This document shows positions 1-5,284 of a DNA stretch of 5,284 nucleotides, piece by piece. The notes beneath the pieces were generated by a model that did not search any database, was not told the DNA's origin, and was given only the letters and a program-made list of their open reading frames with translations. Position 1 is the first letter of the stretch; every line of letters starts with the position of its first letter. Both the position numbers and the translations under genes were made by a program. Source of the DNA: a bacterium (GTDB lineage: Bacteria > Patescibacteriota > Minisyncoccia > Phycocordibacterales > GCA-002787175). The DNA is taken from NCBI GenBank assembly GCA_030689285.1, contig JAUYJM010000059.1, positions 1 through 5,284 of the forward strand. Reading direction: 5' to 3'.

Positions 1-1
1 A

Positions 2-670
2 TATGTTGGGCGTTCACCGGATCTGACACTGCTAGACCTTATACAAGAGGGCAATCTGGGGCTTTTTAAAGCCGTCGATAAATTTGATTGGACAAAGGGC
101 TATAAATTTTCAACATACGCCACTTGGTGGATAAGACAAGCCATCACCAGGGCGCTAGCCGACCAGTCGCGCACTATCCGAGTTCCGGTGCATATGGTTG
201 AAACGATTGCCAAGTACAAGCAGGTTACCAGGCGTTTGGCGCAAGATTTGGGGCGCGACCCTTTGCCGGAAGAAATCGCGGTTGAGATGGGTATGGATGT
301 GGATAAGGTCTATCAGATTGAAAAAATTGACCAAGACACCGTGTCTCTGGAACAGCCGGTCGGCGAAGACGGAGAAGATAGTAAATCAACGCTCGGAGAT
401 TTTCTTTCTGATGACAAAATCCTGTCTCCAGACAACGAGTCGTCCAGACGTATTTTGTCGGACCAAGTGAAAGAAATATTGGGAGACCTGTCCGAGAAAG
501 AGCGTCGTATTTTGGAAATGAGGCATGGACTGACTGACGGAGTCACGCATACTCTGGAAGAGGTGGGTCAAAAATTCGCTGTGACTCGCGAGCGTATCCG
601 CCAAATTGAAGCAAAGGCGCACGAGAAAATCAGAAGCCATGAAAAAGCCAAAAAGCTGCAAAGTTATTGA
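2..670 (+). CDS. rpoD: RNA polymerase primary sigma factor (sigma-70, RpoD/SigA), 5'-truncated by window edge
   Basis: Housekeeping sigma factor that directs RNA polymerase to -10/-35 promoters. The frame is open from base 2 to a TGA stop, giving 222 visible codons; the N-terminus (regions 1 and early 2) lies upstream of the window. The GTG at 188 lies inside region 3, so it is not the real start. Residues 1-62 are regions 2.2-2.4, with DLIQEGN, then YKFSTYATWWIRQAITR (34-50). Here W42/W43, Q46 and T49 match the E. coli residues that melt and read the -10 element. Region 3.0 follows with H64 and E67 (extended -10 contacts). The region 3.2 finger is around 115-138 (SLEQPVGEDGED...LGDF). The region 4.2 helix-turn-helix is at about 183-206 (TLEEVG, then VTRERIRQIEAKA). 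Full regions 2, 3 and 4 indicate a group 1 or close group 2 factor. One oddity is a Glu at residue 208, where E. coli has Arg596, an activator-contact position. The family call is very secure; the choice between primary and group 2 rests on the strong match. Confidence 0.96.
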   Translation, partial: YVGRSPDLTLLDLIQEGNLGLFKAVDKFDWTKGYKFSTYATWWIRQAITRALADQSRTIRVPVHMVETIAKYKQVTRRLAQDLGRDPLPEEIAVEMGMDVDKVYQIEKIDQDTVSLEQPVGEDGEDSKSTLGDFLSDDKILSPDNESSRRILSDQVKEILGDLSEKERRILEMRHGLTDGVTHTLEEVGQKFAVTRERIRQIEAKAHEKIRSHEKAKKLQSY

Positions 671-727
671 AGCTTGCAGGTAAGTATCCTCTATGGGCCG
701 TCTTTAAACTTCAACCACACAGGTTTG

Positions 728-755
728 TTGCCAAAATAATCTTTTTAAGTATAAT
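728..755 (+). promoter_or_regulatory. Predicted sigma-70 promoter for the V-ATPase genes
   Basis: A perfect TATAAT -10 hexamer lies at 750-755. A TTGCCA -35 hexamer (4 of 6 matches to TTGACA) lies at 728-733, giving a 16-bp A/T-rich spacer. An alternative -35, TTGTTG at 725-730, would give a 19-bp spacer. No TG extended -10 is present. Initiation near 762 would leave about 210 nt of untranslated leader before the A subunit start, containing the whole palindrome. The promoter is inferred from sequence only, but it is the best match found in the window's spacers and sits where an ATPase promoter is expected. Confidence 0.6.
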
Positions 756-849
756 AACTGCAACTCCCGACGCGAGGCAGTTTTCTTTCTATCCTTGAGT
801 TACGAGCCGAGGTTTCTTGACGAAAAAGTCAGATTTCTAGCGAGCCGAA

Positions 850-900
850 GTCAAAAATTTTGAATTTAATGCTCCTAGGTATTGATGAAAAATTTTTGAC
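850..900. repeat. Long hairpin inside the leader palindrome
   Basis: GTCAAAAATTTT at 850-861 pairs perfectly with AAAATTTTTGAC at 889-900 (12 bp). Further in, 868-872 can pair with 879-883, including one G-U pair, which leaves a 6-nt loop containing part of CCTAGG. No T-run follows the stem on the + strand, so it is not a standard intrinsic terminator. Confidence 0.7.
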
Positions 901-908
901 AAGGCGTA

Positions 909-930
909 GCCGAAATATGGGTTTTTCGGC
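909..930. repeat. Short hairpin inside the leader palindrome
   Basis: GCCGAAA at 909-915 pairs with TTTCGGC at 924-930, a perfect 7-bp stem with an 8-nt loop. The same right arm could instead pair with GCCGA at 806-810, so the element has mutually exclusive folds. Confidence 0.6.
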
Positions 931-972
931 AGAAATTTCCTATTTCGTAACTCAAGGTTTTATATAAAAAAA

Positions 973-2754
973 ATGCAGACAGACAAGGACACAAAGAATA
1001 CGGGGAAAATAAGACGAGTTTCAGGCCCTCTCGTGGAAGCGGAGGGTCTTCGCGCGCCTCAAATGTATGAGGTGGTAAAAGTTGGAAACGAGGGGCTTTT
1101 GGGTGAAATAATCGCTCTTTCAAAGGACTTTGTGTCGGTACAGGTGTATGAAGACACTGCCGGCATTTCTCCGGGTGAGCCGGTACACGGCACGGGCGAA
1201 ACAATGTCCGTGGAGCTTGGTCCGGGACTTTTAGAATCTATTTACGATGGCGTAGAGAGGCCACTCAAGCTTATAGAAGAAAAATCAGGAAGTTTTTTTA
1301 TCGCGCGAGGTATTGAAGCCGAAGGTATTTCTCGCGCCAAAAAGTGGCTGTTTAAGCCAAAGAAAAAAGTCGGCGACAATGTGGTTTCTGGAGATGTGTT
1401 GGGAGAAGTTCAGGAAACAACCCTCATAAACCACAAAATAATGGTTCCGCCGGAACTTTCCGGTGTATTGAAAGTGATTGTGCCGGTCAAAGAGTGCACG
1501 GTAGAAGAAGTTGTGGCGGTTTTAACCGACTCTTACGGGCAAGACCATGAAATTAAAATGCTTTCACGTTGGCCTATCAGAAAACCTCGGCCAAAGCAGG
1601 AGAAGATATTTCCCGATACTCCGCTTGTAACAGGCATCCGCGTCATAGACTCTTTTTTTCCGATTGCGAAAGGAGGAGTGGCGGCTATTCCAGGGCCCTT
1701 TGGTTCTGGAAAAACTGTCGCGCAACAATCAATCGCAAAATATTGTGATGCCGAGGTTATCGTGTATGTCGGTTGCGGAGAAAGGGGAAATGAAATGACG
1801 GAAGTTTTATCTGAATTTCCCCATTTGGAGGACCCGAACACGGGCGAACCTCTTTTGAAACGGACTATTCTTATTGCCAATACTTCCAATATGCCGGTGG
1901 CGGCGCGTGAGGCATCTGTCTATACGGCCATCACTATTGCCGAGTATTACAGAGATATGGGTTACAGTGTCGCTCTCATGGCGGACTCAACTTCAAGATG
2001 GGCGGAGGCTATGCGCGAAATTTCAGGAAGAATGGAAGAAATGCCGGGAGAAGAAGGCTACCCCGCCTACCTTTCTTCACGCACGGCGGAATTCTACGAA
2101 AGAGCCGGGTTGGTAAAATGTTTGGGTGAAGGCGACAGAATCGGAGCTCTCACCGTCATAGGCGCAGTGTCGCCTCCCGGTGGCGACCTTTCGGAACCTG
2201 TGTCACAGGCGACACTTAGAGTAGTGAAGTGTTTTTGGGGGCTGGATGCGGGGCTTGCTTACAAAAAGCATTTTCCGTCCATAAATTGGCTGAACTCTTA
2301 TTCTCTTTACACCGTAAATATTGAAAATTCATGGCGGACTAATGTCGCGCAGGATTATCCGGAGGTGCGAGCGAAAGCTATGAATCTTCTTCAGGATGAA
2401 GCTAAACTTCTAGAGATTGTACGGCTTGTCGGTATGGAGTCGCTTTCAAATGAGGAAAGACTGATTCTTGAGATATCAAAATCAATCCGAGAGGACTTCC
2501 TGTTTCAAAACGCTTTTGATAAGGAAGACGCTTATACCAGTCCTAAGAAGCAGTATGGCATACTAAAAAGCATCCTGTCAGTTTTTGACGCGGGCAAAAA
2601 GGCGGTATCGGTTGAAGATTTTGACTTCAAGAACTTTCTGGAAACGAAAGCGGTAAAAGAATTACCCTCTCTCAAAACTTTTCCAGCGGACGATTTGGAT
2701 AAGTTCGGCCAGTTTTGCGAACGGGCGGAAGCGGAGATTGCCGCCCTTAAATAA
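973..2754 (+). CDS. atpA: V/A-type ATP synthase/ATPase catalytic subunit A
   Basis: Catalytic subunit of the cytoplasmic A3B3 ring, which couples ATP hydrolysis or synthesis to ion transport through a membrane rotor. The 593-residue length is normal for the family. Residues ~11-80 form the N-terminal beta-barrel. Residues ~110-190 form the 'bulge' insertion that separates V/A-type A subunits from F-type beta. The P-loop GPFGSGKT is at 241-248, with the V-type F in place of F-type GGAGVGKT. The catalytic Glu is E270 in VGCGERGNEMTE. The Walker B strand VALMADSTSRW is at 333-343 (D338). SEPVSQATLR (407-416) and INWLNSYSLY (437-446) are further family blocks. The C-terminal helical domain includes REDFLFQNAF (506-515). 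All catalytic motifs are intact. No other in-frame ATG occurs before residue 31, after the barrel begins, so ATG 973 is favoured. The only SD-like stretch is AAGG at 954-957, too far upstream. The gene heads A-B-D; the usual neighbours E, C and F are not upstream. The alternative names ntpA and vatA apply. Confidence 0.97.
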   Translation: MQTDKDTKNTGKIRRVSGPLVEAEGLRAPQMYEVVKVGNEGLLGEIIALSKDFVSVQVYEDTAGISPGEPVHGTGETMSVELGPGLLESIYDGVERPLKLIEEKSGSFFIARGIEAEGISRAKKWLFKPKKKVGDNVVSGDVLGEVQETTLINHKIMVPPELSGVLKVIVPVKECTVEEVVAVLTDSYGQDHEIKMLSRWPIRKPRPKQEKIFPDTPLVTGIRVIDSFFPIAKGGVAAIPGPFGSGKTVAQQSIAKYCDAEVIVYVGCGERGNEMTEVLSEFPHLEDPNTGEPLLKRTILIANTSNMPVAAREASVYTAITIAEYYRDMGYSVALMADSTSRWAEAMREISGRMEEMPGEEGYPAYLSSRTAEFYERAGLVKCLGEGDRIGALTVIGAVSPPGGDLSEPVSQATLRVVKCFWGLDAGLAYKKHFPSINWLNSYSLYTVNIENSWRTNVAQDYPEVRAKAMNLLQDEAKLLEIVRLVGMESLSNEERLILEISKSIREDFLFQNAFDKEDAYTSPKKQYGILKSILSVFDAGKKAVSVEDFDFKNFLETKAVKELPSLKTFPADDLDKFGQFCERAEAEIAALK

Positions 2755-2823
2755 AATGACTTTAGTGGTATTTTACAGATGATTTAATATGATGAACAAA
2801 CTAATAATCTAAACGCGAAACCT

Positions 2824-4224
2824 ATGCAAGCAATAGCAAACAGGGCTCAAATTTTTAAGGAATATAAAACAGCCGAATCCGTAAACGGCCCGCTTTTTGT
2901 GGTGACGGGTGTGGAGGGCGTCTCTTATGAGGAGCTTGTGGAAGTCTTTGTGCCCGGAGAGAAAACCTCTCGTCTTGGAAAGGTGTTGGATATAGACAAG
3001 ACGCACGCGGTCGTGCAGATGTATAGACCGACCGGCGGAATAAAGACCGAAGGAGCCAAAGTGCGTTTCAAGGGAGAGACGGCGAAATTTGAAGTATCTC
3101 CCGAGATTTTAGGCCGCGTCTTTTCCGGGGGCGGAGAGATTTTGGATAAAGGCGCGCGAATAATACCGGAAAAAAGATTGGATATCGGAGGCGCCGCCAT
3201 AAATCCGTGGAGCAGGGAATACCCGAATGACTTTATCCAAACAGGCATTTCATCAATTGACGTGATGAATACGCTGGTACGCGGTCAAAAACTGCCTATT
3301 TTCTCTGGTTCCGGTCTGCCCCACGCGCGTCTGGCCGCCCAAATAGCGAGGCAGGCCAAGGTGACTACTGGAGAGGCGTTTGCCATCGTCTTTGGCACTA
3401 TGGGAGTAACTTTTGAAGAGGCGGAATACTTCAGAAAGGAATTTGAAGCCACGGGAGCTCTTGAACGCTCGGTGCTTTTCCTAAATACCGCCGCAGACCC
3501 GGTTGTGGAGAGAATAATGACTCCGCGTTTGGCTCTCACCGCGGCCGAGTATTTGGCCTTTGAAAAAGAAATGCATGTTTTGGTTATTCTTACCGATATG
3601 ACAAATTATTGCGAGGCCTTGCGAGAGGTGTCTTCCGCCCGCAAAGAGGTGCCGGGAAGGCGAGGTTATCCGGGTTATATGTACACAGACCTTTCCACTA
3701 TCTATGAGCGCGCGGGAAAGGTAAAGGGGAGAAAGGGAAGCATTACGCAGATTCCAATACTTACGATGCCGGATGACGACAAAACCCACCCAATACCCGA
3801 TCTTACGGGATATATCACGGAGGGGCAGTTCATAATTTCTCGCGAACTCAATACCAAAGGAATCTTTCCGCCTGTGGACGTGCAGGGCTCTCTTTCGCGG
3901 CTTTGGGCCGCAGGGGTGGGAGAAGGTAAAACTCGCGAAGACCACAAAGAGCTCAAGGACCAGCTTTTTGCTTCTTACGCGGTCGGAAAAGAAGCGAGAG
4001 AACTCGCTGTGGTTTTGGGCGAAGCATCTCTTTCGGAGAGCGACAAGGCCCACCTGGTTTTTTCAGATTCTTTTGAAAAGCAGTTTATAAACCAAGGTGA
4101 AAAAGAAGACCGAAACATTATTGATTCCCTTGATTTGGGCTGGAAACTTTTGGAAGTTTTGCCTAAAAGTTCGCTGAAGCGAGTCAAAGCAAGCACGGTG
4201 ACTAAGTATATGAAGGGACTTTAG
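2824..4224 (+). CDS. atpB: V/A-type ATP synthase/ATPase non-catalytic subunit B
   Basis: Regulatory, non-catalytic nucleotide-binding subunit that alternates with A in the hexameric head. It has 466 residues, close to the family norm; the C-terminus is about a dozen residues shorter than the Thermus protein as I recall it. The N-terminal barrel is at ~15-85. FIQTGISSIDVMNTLVRGQK (137-156) leads into the degenerate P-loop region SGSGLPHARLAAQIARQA (161-178), which lacks a GKT motif as expected for B. The block DMTNYCEALREVS (258-270), then VPGRRGYPGYMYTDL (276-290) and MPDDDKTHPIPDLTGYITEG (315-334), is diagnostic of V-type B. R359 in SLSRL is the likely arginine finger reaching the A active site. 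The preceding residues are QG instead of the usual LP, a mild deviation. It starts 69 nt after the A subunit gene, with no recognisable Shine-Dalgarno before ATG 2824, and is probably co-transcribed with it. The alternative names ntpB and vatB apply. Confidence 0.97.
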   Translation: MQAIANRAQIFKEYKTAESVNGPLFVVTGVEGVSYEELVEVFVPGEKTSRLGKVLDIDKTHAVVQMYRPTGGIKTEGAKVRFKGETAKFEVSPEILGRVFSGGGEILDKGARIIPEKRLDIGGAAINPWSREYPNDFIQTGISSIDVMNTLVRGQKLPIFSGSGLPHARLAAQIARQAKVTTGEAFAIVFGTMGVTFEEAEYFRKEFEATGALERSVLFLNTAADPVVERIMTPRLALTAAEYLAFEKEMHVLVILTDMTNYCEALREVSSARKEVPGRRGYPGYMYTDLSTIYERAGKVKGRKGSITQIPILTMPDDDKTHPIPDLTGYITEGQFIISRELNTKGIFPPVDVQGSLSRLWAAGVGEGKTREDHKELKDQLFASYAVGKEARELAVVLGEASLSESDKAHLVFSDSFEKQFINQGEKEDRNIIDSLDLGWKLLEVLPKSSLKRVKASTVTKYMKGL

Positions 4225-4250
4225 GTGGCCGTTGGTTTAGGATCATTAAG

Positions 4251-4308
4251 ATGATTCAGGATTTACGATTTACGAATAAAGAGTCATTAATCCTAAATCA
4301 TGAATCAT
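4251..4308. repeat. AT-rich imperfect palindrome between subunit B and D genes
   Basis: Two 20-nt arms, 4251-4270 and 4289-4308, are reverse complements at 18 of 20 positions and are separated by an 18-nt loop. The arms are built from short related words such as GATTTA, GATTCA and CGATT. Similar words spill beyond the arms (GATTTACGATTTACGAA to 4276; CATAAATCAAGGATT to 4320). It therefore looks like a degenerate dispersed intergenic repeat rather than a simple hairpin. It is not followed by a clear T-run, so it is not an obvious terminator, though it could lower transcription of the downstream D gene or stabilise the upstream mRNA. Confidence 0.7.
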
Positions 4309-4343
4309 AAATCAAGGATTTTATAGTACTAGAAATTTGTCAT

Positions 4344-4979
4344 ATGATTTTGAAAGTCAACCCCACTCGCATAAGTCTGCTAAATCTTAAGAAAGAACTT
4401 AGGCTGGCTCTGCGCGGACACAAGCTTCTAAAAGATAAAAGAGACGGCCTTATGAAGCATTTTATGAAGGTCATTCGGGAGACCGCGGCTTTGAGGCAGA
4501 AAGTTGAAAAAGCCCTTTCTCCTTGTTTTTACGAATACGCTAAAGCCAAAGCTTTAATGGGCGAAAAAGCCATGGATTCGGTTTTTCTTTTGCCGGGCGC
4601 GACAATGTCTCTTGAGGTTAAGATTCACAATCTTATGTCGGTCGCAATTCCAAAGTTTGATTTTAAAAAAACCGGAAGTTTTCTTTCCTATGGACGCTTG
4701 GATACAAACAGCAATCTTGACAAAGCCATATCTTTGCTTGACGGTCTTATATCAGACCTCATAACTCTGGCGGAGATGGAAAAAACGGTTGAGAGCTTGG
4801 CTTTTGAAATAGAACGCACGCGTCGCAGGGCCTCCGCTTTGGAAAATACCAGAATTCCCAACCTCAAAGACACGATACGGTTTATAACCAGCCGGCTTGA
4901 GGAGCAGGCAAGAGATGCCGTGGTTGGCACAATGCTCATAAAGGCGATGATTCTACAAAAGGAGAAAGTTATGTCGTAA
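4344..4979 (+). CDS. atpD: V/A-type ATP synthase/ATPase central-stalk subunit D
   Basis: Rotor shaft subunit (functional counterpart of F-type gamma) that turns inside the A3B3 ring and links it to the membrane rotor. It has 211 residues, the usual size. The N-terminal family signature NPTRISLLNLKKEL (6-19) and LALRGHKLLKDKRDGL (21-36) begins the first long coiled-coil helix, to about residue 60. A short central globular part spans ~60-125. The second long helix follows, with the conserved RRRASALENTRIPNLKDTI (160-178) near its end. No transmembrane segment is visible. It lies 119 nt after the B gene, separated by a palindrome, with no strong Shine-Dalgarno before ATG 4344. The start is supported because the conserved NPTR block begins at residue 6. 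A-B-D order is standard for V/A-ATPase operons. In spirochaete and chlamydial clusters, I and K follow D, but they do not begin within the 305 nt visible here. The alternative names ntpD and vatD apply. Confidence 0.95.
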   Translation: MILKVNPTRISLLNLKKELRLALRGHKLLKDKRDGLMKHFMKVIRETAALRQKVEKALSPCFYEYAKAKALMGEKAMDSVFLLPGATMSLEVKIHNLMSVAIPKFDFKKTGSFLSYGRLDTNSNLDKAISLLDGLISDLITLAEMEKTVESLAFEIERTRRRASALENTRIPNLKDTIRFITSRLEEQARDAVVGTMLIKAMILQKEKVMS

Positions 4980-5066
4980 AATCAGCTTTTCTGTCTATGT
5001 TCTTGTTTGGGATTTTGCCTGCGAGTTTTCGTAAGTATCCACACCTCACGAAGAATGGCTTTAATT

Positions 5067-5091
5067 CTCCCCTGCTCCCCTGAGAGAGGGG
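5067..5091. repeat. CTCCCCTG tandem repeat overlapping a small hairpin
   Basis: CTCCCCTG occurs twice head-to-tail at 5067-5074 and 5075-5082. The second copy provides CCCCT (5077-5081), which pairs with AGGGG (5087-5091) around a 5-nt loop. In addition CCTCAC at 5044-5049 can pair with GTGAGG at 5091-5096, enclosing the repeat. It is probably part of the same dispersed repeat family as the downstream hairpin. Confidence 0.55.
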
Positions 5092-5203
5092 TGAGGAAGC
5101 GAACACTTGGAGCTTCCGGGAAGGCACGGAGCGCGGGCAGCGCGAGGCAGGGTTGAAAGATTTTACCAGCCAGAAAAATACTTTTGACCTCCCGAGTCCG
5201 CGA

Positions 5204-5234
5204 GCCCCGTTAGAAACTTCGTTTCTAACGGGGC
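5204..5234. repeat. Perfect 14-bp hairpin downstream of the ATPase genes
   Basis: GCCCCGTTAGAAAC (5204-5217) and its exact reverse complement (5221-5234) flank a 3-nt TTC loop. The stem is very stable, but it is followed by GAGGGTGAGG rather than a T-run on the + strand and by no T-run on the minus strand, so it is not a canonical intrinsic terminator. It could act as an mRNA 3'-end stabiliser, a REP-like element or a mobile repeat unit. It lies 225 nt past the D gene stop. Confidence 0.8.
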
Positions 5235-5250
5235 GAGGGTGAGGGGTGGG
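5230..5250 (+). other. Putative G-quadruplex motif
   Basis: Four G-runs on the + strand, GGGG 5230-5233, GGG 5237-5239, GGGG 5243-5246 and GGG 5248-5250, have loops of 3, 3 and 1 nt. This meets the usual G3+N1-7 rule. A fifth run lies at 5257-5259. The first run is also in the right arm of the 5204-5234 hairpin, so the two folds would compete. Folding has not been shown. Confidence 0.55.
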
Positions 5251-5263
5251 AGTAAAGGGAGCG

Positions 5264-5281
5264 CTCCGATTCTTATCGGAG
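5264..5281. repeat. 7-bp hairpin at the window's end
   Basis: CTCCGAT (5264-5270) pairs with ATCGGAG (5275-5281) around a TCTT loop. The window ends 3 nt later, so whether a T-run or a gene start follows cannot be seen. The GGAGGAG at 5278-5284 is Shine-Dalgarno-like and could belong to a gene just beyond the edge, but this is speculative. Confidence 0.5.
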
Positions 5282-5284
5282 GAG

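Larger units (their letters stand above)
793..957. repeat. 165-nt imperfect palindromic element in the ATPase leader
   Basis: The ends form a perfect 13-bp inverted repeat: CCTTGAGTTACGA at 793-805 and its reverse complement at 945-957. Nested inside are a long hairpin (850-900) and a short one (909-930). The octamer CGAGCCGA occurs at 803-810 and again at 841-848, and a related GTAGCCGA lies at 906-913. This outer stem with inner hairpins resembles a non-coding mobile or dispersed repeat (MITE/REP-like), or a folded RNA leader. I see no clear target-site duplication flanking it and no coding capacity. The structure is directly visible; its function is unknown. Confidence 0.7.
671..972. other. 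302-nt spacer between rpoD and the ATPase genes
   Basis: I see no credible gene here on either strand. The first ~50 nt after the sigma stop are unremarkable: a 6-bp inverted repeat (CTGCAA 656-661 with TTGCAG 674-679) spans the stop codon but has no following T-run, so it is not a convincing terminator. The rest holds a sigma-70-like promoter at 728-755 and a large imperfect palindrome at 793-957. The spacer ends in an A/T-rich run directly before the ATG of the A subunit gene. Confidence 0.75.
4980..5284. other. Gene-free, repeat-rich stretch after subunit D
   Basis: No credible gene is visible in these 305 nt. One minus-strand frame stays open through almost all of it, but it has no ATG, contains the palindromes and encodes a low-complexity Ser/Arg/Pro-rich peptide, so it looks non-coding. 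The first ~85 nt are plain. From about 5066 the composition becomes G/C-rich, with strand-skewed C-runs then G-runs and several inverted repeats, listed separately. I see no hairpin followed by a T-run, so no standard terminator for the ATPase genes is apparent. Confidence 0.7.

Noticed and set aside
188..670. A separate 160-residue protein starting at GTG 188
   Set aside because: The same frame is open to base 2 and encodes conserved sigma region 2, so GTG 188 is an internal valine codon of a gene cut by the window edge.
656..679. Intrinsic terminator for the sigma gene
   Set aside because: The 6-bp stem is weak, overlaps the stop codon and has no T-run after it.
875..1204. Minus-strand 109-codon reading frame
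   Set aside because: It overlaps the start of the well-supported A subunit gene and runs into the palindrome; it resembles no family I recognise and looks like a shadow frame.
2762..2790. Promoter before the B gene (TTAGTG, 17-bp spacer, TAATAT)
   Set aside because: The -35 is poor and the spacer is A/T-rich, so such matches are expected by chance; co-transcription with the A gene is simpler.
3481..4053. Minus-strand 190-codon reading frame inside the B gene
   Set aside because: It lies wholly antisense to highly conserved B-subunit sequence, and the translation shows no domain-like pattern.
4322..4327. TATAGT as a -10 element for the D gene
   Set aside because: No -35-like hexamer lies at a suitable distance and the leader would be only about 10 nt.
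680..5040. GTAAGTATCC found both after the sigma gene (680-689) and after the D gene (5031-5040)
   Set aside because: A shared 10-mer is expected several times by chance in 5 kb, and the flanks do not match.
4980..5284. Minus-strand frame open from about base 5283 to the D gene end
   Set aside because: It has no ATG start, has a biased Ser/Arg/Pro composition and runs through the hairpins, as expected for a GC-rich repeat with no stops by chance.

Overview
The window carries the 3' part of a housekeeping sigma factor gene (rpoD/sigA). After it come three genes of a V/A-type (rotary) ATPase headpiece in the order A-B-D. All are on the + strand, and together they fill most of the window. The genes end in TGA, TAA, TAG and TAA, so the standard stop codons are all in use.

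The organism is a bacterium, because it has a group 1 sigma-70 factor. The sigma-factor region 2 sequence (YVGRSPDLTLLDLIQEGN, about two residues longer than the E. coli GRGLSFLD segment) looks to me like sequences from the Patescibacteria/Candidate Phyla Radiation, perhaps a Parcubacteria-like lineage. None of the three ATPase genes has a good Shine-Dalgarno sequence, and the spacers are full of imperfect palindromes, which fits this but does not prove it. A spirochaete-like or other V-ATPase-bearing bacterium is the alternative.

Layout: 2-670 is sigma factor, regions 2 to 4, with its 5' end outside the window. 671-972 is a 302-nt spacer with a sigma-70-like promoter (728-755) followed by a 165-nt imperfect palindrome (793-957). 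Transcription from that promoter would place the palindrome in the ATPase 5' leader. 973-2754 is catalytic subunit A and 2824-4224 is subunit B. 4225-4343 is a spacer with a second, AT-rich palindrome (4251-4308), and 4344-4979 is central-stalk subunit D. 4980-5284 has no recognisable gene. It holds a direct repeat, a perfect 14-bp hairpin, an overlapping G-quadruplex motif and a smaller hairpin.

Subunits A and B form the hexameric A3B3 ring that binds and hydrolyses or makes ATP, and D is the shaft turning inside it. The stator and peripheral subunits (E, C, F/G) and the membrane subunits (I and K) are not in this window. Their absence next to A-B-D, and the unusually wide repeat-filled spacers, are the main points worth following up. 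I did not find a clearly new biological system here.
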